From Alphaproteobacteria bacterium (GTDB taxonomy: Bacteria; Pseudomonadota; Alphaproteobacteria; Micavibrionales; Micavibrionaceae): DNA of 64,000 bases. Both the position numbers and the translations under genes were made by a program. The stretch is from positions 62,001-126,000 of the forward strand of contig NZDE01000010.1 of NCBI GenBank assembly GCA_002690045.1, in the 5' to 3' direction. Under the pieces are notes generated by a model. It made no database searches. It was not told where the DNA came from and saw nothing but the letters and a program-made list of their open reading frames with translations. This document shows positions 25,838-34,638 of the stretch, piece by piece; positions within the stretch are counted from its first letter, which is position 1; every line of letters begins with the position of its first letter.

Positions 25838-27259
25838 ATGAGCAATGCGAACAGCAATGTCGTCACTATGGGCGCATCTTTTCAACAAGCTGATTCATTT
25901 GAGCCTACACCGGAAATCTTAAAAGCATGGACGGCTGTATATAAAGAGCTTCGTAATGAGTTTGGTGAAGCGGTGTACCGTAGCTGGTTGAAACCTTTGA
26001 GTTTGCAGGCGTATTACCATGGTACTTTAGAAGTTTCTGTCCCTACACGTTTTATGCGTGATTGGATTCAATCGCACTACGCTGCGCGCATTTTAGAAAT
26101 GAGCATGGAAAAGAACGCTGAAATTAAGCGTTTGGAAATCGTGGTTGTTCAAAATTCTGTGCCATTAGACGAAGAAGATGAAGAGATTCTTGCGCGTCCA
26201 AAAGCGAACATCAACGAACTGACAGCGGATTATGATTTGTCGTCTCCACTTGATCCGCGTTTCACGTTCGATAATTTTGTCGTTGGTAAAACAAACGCAT
26301 TGGCACATGCTGCGGCGCGCCGCGTTGTTGAGTGTGACAAGGTTCCATTTAACCCATTATATATCTATGGCGGAGTTGGCATTGGTAAAACACACCTTAT
26401 GCACGCTATTGCGCACCAAATTCGTCAGCAAGACCCTGAAAAAGTGGTTATGTATCTTTCAGCTGAAAAGTTTATGTACCAATTCGTGCGTGCGCTTCGT
26501 GGCCAAGACACAATGAAGTTTAAAGAAATCTTCCGCTCAGTTGACGTGTTGATGATGGATGACATCCAGTTCATCGCGGGTAAAGAAAGCACACAGGAAG
26601 AATTTTTCCACACATTCAACGCCTTGGTTGACTATAACAAGCAGATCATCATTTCTGCCGACAAAGCGCCAAGCGAAATGAATGGTATTGATGAGCGCCT
26701 ACGTTCACGTTTGGCATGGGGCTTGGTTGCCGATATTCAGCAGTCATCTTATGACTTGCGCTTAGACATTCTGCATTCAAAGCGCGCGCTTCTTCAGGCA
26801 GATATCCCTGATAGCGTTCTTGAGTTCCTTGCGCTTAAAGTGACAAGCAATATTCGTGAACTTGAAGGTGCGTTGAACCGTATCGTTGCGCATGCTGATG
26901 TATCTAAAAACCCAGTGACGCTTGAAAGCACACAGGATATTTTGCAAGATATGCTCCGCAGCCATGATCGCCGTATTACAATTGATGAAATTCAGCGTAA
27001 AGTTGCGGAACACTACAACATTAAGCTGACAGATATGCATTCTTCACGTCGTGCTCGCAGTGTTGCGCGCCCACGTCAGATTGCGATGTATTTGGCAAAA
27101 CAGCTTACTGCGCGTTCATTGCCTGAAATAGGCCGTAAGTTTGGTGGCCGTGACCATACAACCGTTATGCACGCCGTTCGTAAAATCGAAGAGCTTATGG
27201 ATGAAGATGCAGGTTTCGCACAAGACGTAGAAGTTGTACGTCGCGCCCTTACAGGTTGA
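25838..27259 (+). CDS. dnaA: Chromosomal replication initiator protein DnaA
   Basis: A 473-residue initiator. Residues about 25-95 form domain I, then there is a short linker. The AAA+ domain has Walker A GGVGIGKTHL, Walker B VLMMDDIQFIAGK and the initiator-specific helix. The C-terminal DNA-binding domain carries the DnaA signature GRKFGGRDHTTVMHAVRKIE. It binds DnaA boxes and opens the origin. The linker (domain II) is short. It starts at ATG 25838 after TATGGAGA. The GNAT gene begins six bases after the dnaA stop codon. Confidence 0.98.
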   Translation: MSNANSNVVTMGASFQQADSFEPTPEILKAWTAVYKELRNEFGEAVYRSWLKPLSLQAYYHGTLEVSVPTRFMRDWIQSHYAARILEMSMEKNAEIKRLEIVVVQNSVPLDEEDEEILARPKANINELTADYDLSSPLDPRFTFDNFVVGKTNALAHAAARRVVECDKVPFNPLYIYGGVGIGKTHLMHAIAHQIRQQDPEKVVMYLSAEKFMYQFVRALRGQDTMKFKEIFRSVDVLMMDDIQFIAGKESTQEEFFHTFNALVDYNKQIIISADKAPSEMNGIDERLRSRLAWGLVADIQQSSYDLRLDILHSKRALLQADIPDSVLEFLALKVTSNIRELEGALNRIVAHADVSKNPVTLESTQDILQDMLRSHDRRITIDEIQRKVAEHYNIKLTDMHSSRRARSVARPRQIAMYLAKQLTARSLPEIGRKFGGRDHTTVMHAVRKIEELMDEDAGFAQDVEVVRRALTG

Positions 27260-27264
27260 TCTGC

Positions 27265-27678
27265 ATGACGTATCAGTTAGATACAAATTATAGAGATGAA
27301 GACAAGGCCCGCGTTGATGCGGGCTTTGCCGCTTATGCGGTGCAAAATAACGTGTCGCCGCGAAGCTGTGAGAACTTTGTCTATCGTGATGAAGATGGCG
27401 TATGTATTGCCTGTCTTGAAATGCTCGTCGCGGGTAGGCAGGGTTATATTAAGACATTATGGGTTGATGATGCGCATCGCGGGCAAGGCCTTGCCAAAGA
27501 CCTTATGCGAAAAGCCGAGGATTTTGCTATAGAGCAGCATTTCTCTGATTTATTCGTGGATACCTTTGCTTTTCAAGCGCCTGAATTTTACAAGAAATGT
27601 GGTTATACAATTATCGCCGAAGTGCCAGATTATATTGCCGGTCATGCGCGGGTGTTTTTGAGGAAGCCTTTAATTTAG
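27265..27678 (+). CDS. GNAT-family N-acetyltransferase
   Basis: A 137-residue acetyltransferase. The acetyl-CoA-binding motif A is visible as IKTLWVDDAHRGQGLAKDLM (Q/RxxGxG/A pattern), followed by a C-terminal PEFYKKCGYTI strand-helix block. I use ATG 27265, five bases after the dnaA stop, rather than the overlapping TTG 27256. It is co-directional with dnaA and likely co-transcribed. The substrate cannot be inferred. Its last nine bases overlap the end of the convergent 27670-28209 gene. Confidence 0.8.
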   Translation: MTYQLDTNYRDEDKARVDAGFAAYAVQNNVSPRSCENFVYRDEDGVCIACLEMLVAGRQGYIKTLWVDDAHRGQGLAKDLMRKAEDFAIEQHFSDLFVDTFAFQAPEFYKKCGYTIIAEVPDYIAGHARVFLRKPLI

Positions 27679-28209
27679 CATGGGCGGCTTTTGGTCCGCG
27701 ATATCCGCTAGGCTGTACGCATGTATGGTTCTTAGCAAGGAAACATTATCTGCGTTTTTTAGCTCTTGCGGCAACGCGCTACACATAAAGGGCAGCGATA
27801 TAATAGGTGCGTTGCCTGAGATATCTTCGCCCTGTAGAAATTTAATATATAAGTCACGCTGCTGAACATGGTCTATCATAGCCTGAATACGCTTCTTACG
27901 GCTTATTGTTGGGTCGGGCTCTTCATCTGCTTCGTCTAAGGCTTTGCCAAAGCCAAACAAATCTTCAAAATGTGATACAAGATAAGCTTCAGCCAATGGT
28001 GTAAGCTCTTCGTTATTTGGTGGGTCAAGTGCGGCGTCAAAAGCGTTTTGTGTCGCGCTATGATCTTCGATACGCTGGGCAAGTGCATTTGCAAATGCCT
28101 CAGTTAGCTCCAGCAAATCAAGTAGTTCGTTCGCGTCAATTGCTTCGTAATCATATATATCTGCTGTGGTTTTCTTATCAAGGTCTGTGTCTGATATCGT
28201 TTTTTGCAT
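27670..28209 (-). CDS. Hypothetical acidic helical protein (179 aa)
   Basis: I do not recognise this family. It is a strongly acidic, mostly helical soluble protein (DYEAIDANELLDLLELTEAF, then FEDLFGFGKALDEADEEPD). It has no signal peptide and no metal-binding motif. It is convergent with the GNAT gene, overlapping by nine bases, and divergent from dnaN, so it interrupts the usual dnaA-dnaN linkage. The ATG at 28209 has AAGAAAAA upstream. Confidence 0.65.
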   Translation of the reverse strand: MQKTISDTDLDKKTTADIYDYEAIDANELLDLLELTEAFANALAQRIEDHSATQNAFDAALDPPNNEELTPLAEAYLVSHFEDLFGFGKALDEADEEPDPTISRKKRIQAMIDHVQQRDLYIKFLQGEDISGNAPIISLPFMCSALPQELKNADNVSLLRTIHAYSLADIADQKPPMLN

Positions 28210-28412
28210 TTTTCTTGCCCGCCCTATATGTCTTTTGAAGTTATCTTACATAAACAGCTGTTGAAACGCAACTATTTTCCATAACATACACAGCAAAAAA
28301 GAGTGTGGGATAAGTGTTATGCCAGTAAACAAAAGGGTTGGCACAGGTTTTACCTATGCTATTTTTAGCTATCAAATATTAAATAGATCGATTGAACGAT
28401 AGGATACAAGCA

Positions 28413-29531
28413 ATGAAATTTTCTATTGACCGTGCGGCGTTACTTCGGGCTCTAAACCACGTACAGAGCGTTGTTGAGAAACGAAATACTATTCCGATAT
28501 TATCAAACGTTTTGATGCGTGCGGAAGATGGTGTGCTGTCTATGGCCACAACTGATATGGACCTTGAAATGAACGAAGCCGTTGCGGCTGAAGTTGATAA
28601 GCCAGGCGCAACAACGGCGCCAGCGCATACATTGCATGACATCGTGCGTAAAATGCCTGACGGCGTTAAAATTGAACTTGAAGTGAGCGAAGACGGTCAC
28701 TCTATGCAGGTGCGCGGCGGGCGTTCAAACTTCCGTTTAGCATGTTTGCCGATTAGCGATTTCCCTGAACTTGGTTTGGGTGATCTGCCGACAACATTCT
28801 CTGTCCCTGCGGCGGAGCTTCGTGCGTTGATTGACCGTACAAAATTCGCAATGTCGACAGAAGAAACACGTTATTACCTAAATGGTATTTATGTGCACGC
28901 AGCCGATGCGGATGGTATTCCTGTATTGCGCGCCGTTGCGACCGATGGCCACCGTTTGGCGCGTTTTGAAATGCCAATCCCTGAAGGCGCGGGCGAAATG
29001 CCGGGCGTGATTGTACCGCGTAAGGCAGTCAACGAAATTCGTCGCCTATTAGAAGAAGCGGCGGATCAGATTTCTATCAGCCTGTCTGAAAACAAAATCC
29101 GTTTCGCGTTTGACCATATTGTCCTGACATCAAAATTGATCGACGGTACATTCCCTGATTATAACCGCGTTATTCCAGTTGGTAATGACAAGATGATCGA
29201 AGTTGACCCGAAAGTGTTCACACAGGCGATTGACCGTGTATCAACAATTTCTGATGGTAAATCACGCGCTGTTAAAATTCAGTTGAATGGCAAAACAATG
29301 ACCTTGTCAGCAAATTCAGCGGAATCAGGCTCTGCGATGGAAGACATCGAAGTAAACAGCGAAGCGCCAAATATTGAAATTGGCTTCAACGCGAAATACT
29401 TGCTTGATATTACATCACAGGTTAGCGGTGATGGCTGCCGTATGGAAATGGCCGACCCTGCATCACCAACAATCATTCAAGACACAAGCGATGCTTCAGC
29501 ATTGTATGTTTTGATGCCATTGCGCGTGTAA
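28413..29531 (+). CDS. dnaN: DNA polymerase III beta subunit (sliding clamp)
   Basis: A 372-residue sliding clamp with three clamp domains. The N-terminus MKFSIDRAALLRALNHVQSV and IPILSNVLM are typical. LRAVATDGHRLARFEMP marks domain II, and the C-terminus YVLMPLRV forms part of the hydrophobic partner-binding pocket. I place the start at ATG 28413 after AGGATA rather than the upstream in-frame TTG 28392. The clamp tethers polymerase and many repair factors to DNA. recF follows 31 bases downstream. Confidence 0.98.
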   Translation: MKFSIDRAALLRALNHVQSVVEKRNTIPILSNVLMRAEDGVLSMATTDMDLEMNEAVAAEVDKPGATTAPAHTLHDIVRKMPDGVKIELEVSEDGHSMQVRGGRSNFRLACLPISDFPELGLGDLPTTFSVPAAELRALIDRTKFAMSTEETRYYLNGIYVHAADADGIPVLRAVATDGHRLARFEMPIPEGAGEMPGVIVPRKAVNEIRRLLEEAADQISISLSENKIRFAFDHIVLTSKLIDGTFPDYNRVIPVGNDKMIEVDPKVFTQAIDRVSTISDGKSRAVKIQLNGKTMTLSANSAESGSAMEDIEVNSEAPNIEIGFNAKYLLDITSQVSGDGCRMEMADPASPTIIQDTSDASALYVLMPLRV

Positions 29532-29562
29532 TCAGCTGCATTAGGAGCATAAGGATCAGTAA

Positions 29563-30702
29563 GTGGTTTATATCGACCGTTTAACACTGACAAATTTTCG
29601 AAATTATGACGCCGCCCGACTTGATGGATTAGAGTCGGGCGCTGTTATATTTATCGGGGCGAATGGCGTTGGGAAAACCAATATCCTAGAGGCTGTGTCT
29701 TTGCTGAGCCCTGGGCGCGGCCTACGCGGGGCATCGGTCGATGATTTCGTTAATCGCGCTAAGGCGGATCGCCCATGGGGCGTCAGCGCCGATTTTCATG
29801 ATGGTAATGTGCTGACCAAAATTGGGACGGGCACAACGGCGGAGAATTTAACGAAGCGGCAGGTGCGCCTAAACGGTGAAATGCAGCGCAGCCAGAATGC
29901 ACTATCTGATTACGTGGCCTGCGTATGGCTGACCCCGCAAATGGACCGGATTTTTCTTGATAGCTCATCACATCGCCGCCGTTTTCTTGACCGCTTTATT
30001 TATGCGTTTGACCCTGCCCATACAGGGCGTTTGACGAGATACGAAAAAACATTGCGCCAGCGCAGCCGCCTTTTGAAAGATAACGCCAAGCCCGATGCGC
30101 ATTGGGTAAGCGCCCTTGAAAAACAAATGGCCGAATCGGCGGTAGCCATCGCTGCGGCGCGCGTTGATTTTTGTACGCGCCTGCAAGAAGCCTGCGAGCG
30201 TGCGCAGAGCCTTGATAAAGGTTATTTCCCCCTCGCCAGATTGAAAGTAGATGGCGAGATTGAAGCGCGAATCGCTAAGTCATCGGCGTTAGAGGTTGAA
30301 AATTGGTTTAAAACGGCGCTTGAAGATTCTCGCCCTACGGATGCGATTACGGGCGGCGCGGCCGTTGGCGTACATAAAAGTGATTTGCTCGTCACGATGG
30401 CGGCAAAGGAAATGCCCGCGGATCAATGCTCAACAGGGGAACAAAAGGCGCTGTTAATTGGCCTTGTCCTCGCCCATGCGCGGCTGATAAATGCGGAACG
30501 TGGTGCGCCGCCATTATTACTGCTTGATGAAATTGCCGCGCATTTGGATGATGACCGCCGTGCGGCGCTCTATGCGCGCTTGGCAGATCTTGGCGGGCAG
30601 GTCTGGCTGTCTGGCACTGATGCGGCCTTATTTACCCGCTATGAAGAGCGCGCGCAGCGTTTTGAAATCCGTGATTCTGGTCAAATTCTGCGCGCGGCTT
30701 AA
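29563..30702 (+). CDS. recF: DNA replication and repair protein RecF
   Basis: A 379-residue SMC-like ATPase. The N-terminus YIDRLTLTNFRNYD is the family hallmark. Walker A is GANGVGKTN, the signature is STGEQKALLIGLVLAHARL and Walker B is LLLLDEIAAHLDDDRR. RecF loads RecA at gaps with RecO and RecR. It starts at GTG 29563. It is not followed by gyrB, which often completes this block. Confidence 0.97.
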   Translation: MVYIDRLTLTNFRNYDAARLDGLESGAVIFIGANGVGKTNILEAVSLLSPGRGLRGASVDDFVNRAKADRPWGVSADFHDGNVLTKIGTGTTAENLTKRQVRLNGEMQRSQNALSDYVACVWLTPQMDRIFLDSSSHRRRFLDRFIYAFDPAHTGRLTRYEKTLRQRSRLLKDNAKPDAHWVSALEKQMAESAVAIAAARVDFCTRLQEACERAQSLDKGYFPLARLKVDGEIEARIAKSSALEVENWFKTALEDSRPTDAITGGAAVGVHKSDLLVTMAAKEMPADQCSTGEQKALLIGLVLAHARLINAERGAPPLLLLDEIAAHLDDDRRAALYARLADLGGQVWLSGTDAALFTRYEERAQRFEIRDSGQILRAA

Positions 30703-30712
30703 ATCTATATAA

Positions 30713-31015
30713 TTAGTATTTCAAAAAAGCGCCGAGCTCTTTTGCTGCTTTTTGTGCGTAAACGACGGTCTGTTCATCGCTTTTCCAGAGTGTTGTCGCG
30801 TCATTAAGCTGTATAAGCGCTGTACGTAGGCTTGGGAAGCCTGCTGAATCTTCTGGCGTTACATCTAGGCCAGTTGCGCTAACCATATTGATGAATTCAG
30901 TTGTAAGCTTGTTTAGCTCATCACTGCGTGAAAATGCGTATGCAGGTAAGTTTCTGTCAACAACGGCGTCAACGAGTTGCTGTGAAATTGTATTGAATGT
31001 TTCGTGTAGGGGCAT
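30713..31015 (-). CDS. Hypothetical protein (100 aa)
   Basis: I do not recognise this protein. It is a small helical protein with no signal peptide (LHETFNTISQQLVDAVVDRN, then DELNKLTTEFINMV). I use ATG 31015, which has GGAG seven bases upstream, rather than the in-frame TTG 31027. It converges on recF with a 10-base gap. Together with the next gene it bridges the replication block and ssrA. Confidence 0.6.
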   Translation of the reverse strand: MPLHETFNTISQQLVDAVVDRNLPAYAFSRSDELNKLTTEFINMVSATGLDVTPEDSAGFPSLRTALIQLNDATTLWKSDEQTVVYAQKAAKELGAFLKY

Positions 31016-31092
31016 GGGATTCTCCAATTACTATGTTTCTTGTAACTGGGACCATCTAATTAGCGCAATCTAATGAATATGTCAATATTTAA

Positions 31093-31452
31093 TTATCGCA
31101 AATTGACAACTTTGCCATCTTTTCGTGACTCTTGGATCTTTTCAATCTTCTCACGCAGCTGCGTAACGAAGGAATCGATCTTCTCTGAACGGACAATTTC
31201 TTGCGGCTGGCCGTTGCTTGATGGTGTGGTGGCGATAAATAAAGCCCGATCTGCGCTTAATTTCTTCTTTTCAATAGTAATCAGCGGCGTTTTGCCCGCT
31301 TCCTCACGGAAGGAGATATAGTAACGTCCGTCAATTTCAGCGAAAGAGAAGTCCTTGAACAGGCCTTTATAGACAAAGGTCGAGTATATCTGAAAGATTT
31401 TGCGAAATTCGTCGCGTTTGTACCCGATTTTTCCATTATGAATCATTATCAT
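31093..31452 (-). CDS. DUF2794-like protein (119 aa)
   Basis: A 119-residue protein. The block FRKIFQIYSTFVYKGLFKDF, followed by YISFREEAGKTPLITIEKK, resembles the alphaproteobacterial DUF2794 family (an LYGRKVAAGEWRDY-like segment, then a PLYRIEK-like one). No function is known for that family. There are alternative ATGs at 31452 and 31446. It is transcribed away from ssrA. Confidence 0.55.
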   Translation of the reverse strand: MIMIHNGKIGYKRDEFRKIFQIYSTFVYKGLFKDFSFAEIDGRYYISFREEAGKTPLITIEKKKLSADRALFIATTPSSNGQPQEIVRSEKIDSFVTQLREKIEKIQESRKDGKVVNLR

Positions 31453-31559
31453 AACGCTTATTATATCAAAAATACTGCGAAAAATCTATGTAAAAAAACA
31501 TCGAATCTTTCGCGAAAATACTGGAAATATAAGGGCTGCTGCGCTATTATAAAGATGTC

Positions 31560-31637
31560 AGCTCGTCTGACTATGACGCTAAAGGCGTCGCGGAATAAGC
31601 GTTATGGACCCGGGGGCGGTACCCGGCGGCTCCACCA
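31560..31637 (+). ncRNA. ssrA: tmRNA acceptor piece of a two-piece (permuted) ssrA
   Basis: The acceptor half ends in CGGCTCC-A-CCA at 31637. Its last seven stem bases pair with GGGGCCG at the start of the coding half (31683-31689) and include the G3-U70 pair that marks alanine charging. The T-stem is CCGGG/CCCGG, and the T-loop reads GGCGGTA instead of the usual TTCRANY. The 5' end is approximate. The 45-base spacer (31638-31682) contains a TGCTGT/ACAGCA hairpin likely removed during processing. Permutation of ssrA is typical of alphaproteobacteria. Confidence 0.9.
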
Positions 31638-31682
31638 TTTGCTGTCTGATACAGCATTTGCGATGGTTAGACATCAAGTGAT

Positions 31683-31930
31683 GGGGCCGAAATAGGATCG
31701 ACATGCGTAGTAAAGGTGATAGCTTGCGTTCGGTATGGTACTTCCGTTATTAAGGCCATTATTTATAAATGCAAACGATAACAATCGTTTCGTAGCGGTT
31801 AACGACAATGCTGTCGTTAGCGAAGCGATGGCTGCTTAATTGAGCAACCGTAGCGTGCTACAACTAAATTCCTGGTAATTGAAACCTATTGGGTGGGGCG
31901 TGGGTCGGCCTCGCAACAGAACTGGCCCAT
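31683..31930 (+). ncRNA. ssrA: tmRNA coding piece with a 22-codon proteolysis tag
   Basis: It begins with GGGGCCGAAATAGGATCGAC, the conserved tmRNA 5' sequence. The tag frame runs from GCA at 31771 to TAA at 31837-31839 and encodes ANDNNRFVAVNDNAVVSEAM plus AA. It ends in -MAA, compatible with ClpXP recognition. The 3' side forms TGGGTC/GGCCCA (31901-31906 and 31924-31929) followed by TTTTCTTTATT, probably the terminator. tmRNA rescues stalled ribosomes and marks the incomplete protein for degradation. Confidence 0.92.
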
Positions 31931-32017
31931 TTTCTTTATTACGTCGTTATTCGTTGCTCACCTAGCGTTGCTAGGCTTCACGCCTCATGCCTAGTACAAA
32001 AGAAAATTTCATTTTCC

Positions 32018-32734
32018 TTATGATAAAAATTCATATTTGATGATGTAGCAAACCAAACCGAAAAAGCTTACGGCTTCAAACCAATGAACTTTACCGCGGC
32101 ATATGGAATAGTAATAATGATGTTCGACATCTTTGACATCGACTAAATCGGCGTTCTCAATACGTGATATGTCATCGGCAGTAAGTTTTGAATAATCTGC
32201 AGGCTTCTTAAAATTCGTTATTTTACTGATTTGTTTTTCACCTAAATAATCAAGCTCACGCCTTGTGTTAAGGTAGTCAATCAATATTGCAGCAGAGAGG
32301 ACGCCGAATGACAGATAAAAGAACATGTCCGTATTGAGTGTTTCGAATGGCTTAAAATATGCGAGGGCAAATATAAAAATAAAGCCAAGCGCGCAAATAT
32401 CGCCTGCAAAGTTCAAGTCAATATAGCGGTCCTTTTTAAGCTTTATCTTTATATTTTGCCCTTGTTTGATAAGGGCGCTCATCCTTTTTACGGTGATTTC
32501 AGAGCCGTCTTCTAACCGAATAACAGGATAAAACCGCGTCGGCATAACTGGCGTAGCAAAAAACGGTTTATGCGAAAAGCGATAGCCAATTATCGTGGCC
32601 TTTTGAAATGGTAAACGCATATTGTTTATAATCTTAGTAATCAATTCATATAAAAAATAAAGCGTAAATAACGCCGCTAATAAAGACGTGGCGTATGTAC
32701 GTAATTCAGCTATGTCAATCTGTCCCCAATCCAT
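32018..32734 (-). CDS. Membrane protein with a DUF3592-like segment, paralogue of 33805-34614
   Basis: A 238-residue protein with an N-terminal membrane helix (about residues 15-38), a soluble beta-rich segment (residues 44-105, KATIIGYRFSHKPF and RFYPVIRLEDGSEITVKRM), and two helices around residues 108-155. A hydrophilic region and a short C-terminal hydrophobic stretch follow. The segment shares a pattern with the 33805-34614 protein (AEILGYRNSKR, then FRPIIRYKDNKDVTHEK). In both it is followed by an I-K/K-L-R/K-[KN]-[DN]-R motif. DUF3592 is a guess for this beta segment. No function is assignable. Confidence 0.55.
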   Translation of the reverse strand: MDWGQIDIAELRTYATSLLAALFTLYFLYELITKIINNMRLPFQKATIIGYRFSHKPFFATPVMPTRFYPVIRLEDGSEITVKRMSALIKQGQNIKIKLKKDRYIDLNFAGDICALGFIFIFALAYFKPFETLNTDMFFYLSFGVLSAAILIDYLNTRRELDYLGEKQISKITNFKKPADYSKLTADDISRIENADLVDVKDVEHHYYYSICRGKVHWFEAVSFFGLVCYIIKYEFLS

Positions 32735-32776
32735 CCGCTTATTCTACCGCAAAAAGTTTTAGTAAAAGGTGAATGT

Positions 32777-33274
32777 TTATAACGGCGTGTGTTGTCCATC
32801 GCGCCTCATATATGGCTTTGGCGTAATCGTGATGGGGGTGTTTAGCTGCACGACGTCTATATTATTTTGTTTCAGGCTGGCGGCGTCGGTGAAGGCTTTG
32901 TGTAGCAAGCCATTGGCTATTTTGGGGGAATAGGGCATGGCGGTTTGGGCATTTGGGGCGCTGAAAATGTCGTAATCTCGCGGGGCGTTGATGTTTGGGT
33001 TGAGGCTATGGGTGATGTGGTAATAGCCCCACCAATCGCGCAGATGCGTGCCGTTAATGGTGACGAGTAGGATGTCGATGCCTTTATTATCGGTGACGTA
33101 TCCGGTGATTTTGACGTCTTTGATGGCCTGCGCCAGTTTTTGCGCTTGGGTGAAATCATCGGTGAGGGATAGGGTGATGTGGTCACATTTCAGCGTAGAA
33201 AATTGCGGCTGAAACTTTGCGCGTAATTTCTGCTGATCGGCATCAGATAGTTTTAAACCAACATAATTGGTCAT
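32777..33274 (-). CDS. Possible 2H phosphoesterase-like protein
   Basis: A 165-residue protein from ATG 33274 (a longer in-frame start exists at 33334). It contains two H-x-T motifs, DHITLSL (His32, Thr34) and YHITHSL (His86, Thr88). This paired HxT arrangement defines the 2H phosphoesterase superfamily (RNA ligase-like cyclic phosphodiesterases). The spacing of 54 residues is shorter than the usual 70-80. It has no signal peptide. Neighbours are unrelated membrane proteins, so context gives no clue to a substrate. The assignment is tentative. Confidence 0.5.
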   Translation of the reverse strand: MTNYVGLKLSDADQQKLRAKFQPQFSTLKCDHITLSLTDDFTQAQKLAQAIKDVKITGYVTDNKGIDILLVTINGTHLRDWWGYYHITHSLNPNINAPRDYDIFSAPNAQTAMPYSPKIANGLLHKAFTDAASLKQNNIDVVQLNTPITITPKPYMRRDGQHTPL

Positions 33275-33412
33275 GATGAGTGTATCCCTGTACGTATTTT
33301 CATATACGCTAAGGCGGTTTATGGCGTACGTCAATATTTTTCACGCAGCGCACTTTACATATGCATTTTTGTTGTCTATAAAAGCATTTGATATTTATAG
33401 GGAGTTTAAAGA

Positions 33413-33781
33413 ATGAAAAATCTATTGAAAAAAGATTCGCGTGGTGAATCTGGTCTGAAAAAAGCATTTGATGGTGCTGTTTTTTTGGGGCTCGGTGGTC
33501 CAGCTCTTAGTAGTTTGGTGCTTTGGGATACGGTGCGCGGTAAAGGCAAAGCAGATGAATTTTGTCGACTTTTCCGTGATGACCGTTTGAACCGCGCGGC
33601 AACAATAGTTGCTTCACCGGTTATTTTTGCTGGTATAGCCACTATTTTGCCAATTTATGGCACATATATTGGGGTTAAAGAAGGTGTGCAGATGCATTAT
33701 AGCGATCTAGACCGTGATGCATTAAACGCAGAAAGAGCAAAGCAATGTAGCGATAAAAATGACCAAGGTCCAAAGGTCTAA
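33413..33781 (+). CDS. Small membrane-associated hypothetical protein (122 aa)
   Basis: A 122-residue protein with two hydrophobic segments (about residues 22-40, VFLGLGGPALSSLVL, and 66-90, AATIVASPVIFAGIATILPI), a basic N-terminus and a charged C-terminus. It begins at ATG 33413 after AGGGAG. It is the only plus-strand gene in this minus-strand stretch. I do not recognise it. Confidence 0.6.
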   Translation: MKNLLKKDSRGESGLKKAFDGAVFLGLGGPALSSLVLWDTVRGKGKADEFCRLFRDDRLNRAATIVASPVIFAGIATILPIYGTYIGVKEGVQMHYSDLDRDALNAERAKQCSDKNDQGPKV

Positions 33782-33804
33782 ATTTTAAATCCTAATAGTG
33801 ATGG

Positions 33805-34614
33805 TTAGAGGTTTTCTACGAAGAGAAGCAGTAATATGAATAGGATGCAACAGCCAATATTTATTAAGTTTTCTTTCGGTACATGCCATTTTTGATGGCG
33901 ATATGCCAATAAGGCATTTTGATTTATCATTTCTTGCTTCGTCATATTCTTGAAGTCAGTTTTTGAATATGTGTGATAATGTTCGGGCTTTGGGTCCAAG
34001 GCAAATAGATATTTATAGAATGATGTTCTTGGTATATCTCTTATATACGTAATACATAGATAGACCATTGCCGCCTCAAATATGATCAGCATGTACAACA
34101 TGCATATGGCATGTAGCCAAAATGAAGTGAAATATGTCATGAATGTAAAAGGTAAGAACATAAATGAAAAATATAAAAGGAATGTTGCTCTTATTTCTCG
34201 ATTATTTCTAAGGCGTAGCTTGATTTGACTGCCTTCTTTGAGAATGCTGCCTAGATTTATGATTATTTTCTCATGAGTGACATCTTTATTGTCTTTATAC
34301 CGTATTATCGGACGAAACTTCGTTAGATTTTTAAAATGCCCTGTGTTTTTGGTTCTTTTGCTATTTCTATAGCCAAGAATTTCCGCGTATATTTTAGGTG
34401 TATTTAACCAGACGTAGAAGCTTCGTGTACCAAGTATAAAACAAAATAAGATACTTACGGCAAACAAGGTGTCGAGATTATAGTATAAATCATCTCCATA
34501 TTTCGCCAAATATTTATAGGTGAATAATGTGGCAAAGAAAATATTTAGAAACATAATAGTCCATGCGCCCAATATTTCTAAATGATCTTTGTTAAATTTT
34601 TTAAAATTCATCAT
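33805..34614 (-). CDS. Membrane protein, paralogue of 32018-32734
   Basis: A 269-residue protein with two N-terminal helices (about residues 15-35 and 47-66), a beta-rich segment (residues 74-128, ending QIKLRLRNNREIRATF), two central helices and a C-terminal helix. The segment aligns with the protein encoded at 32018-32734, so the two flank the 32777 and 33413 genes as diverged copies. Starts at 34614 and 34611 are equivalent. Function is unknown. Confidence 0.55.
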   Translation of the reverse strand: MMNFKKFNKDHLEILGAWTIMFLNIFFATLFTYKYLAKYGDDLYYNLDTLFAVSILFCFILGTRSFYVWLNTPKIYAEILGYRNSKRTKNTGHFKNLTKFRPIIRYKDNKDVTHEKIIINLGSILKEGSQIKLRLRNNREIRATFLLYFSFMFLPFTFMTYFTSFWLHAICMLYMLIIFEAAMVYLCITYIRDIPRTSFYKYLFALDPKPEHYHTYSKTDFKNMTKQEMINQNALLAYRHQKWHVPKENLINIGCCILFILLLLFVENL

Positions 34615-34638
34615 TTTATATTAAATGATAAATCTTAG

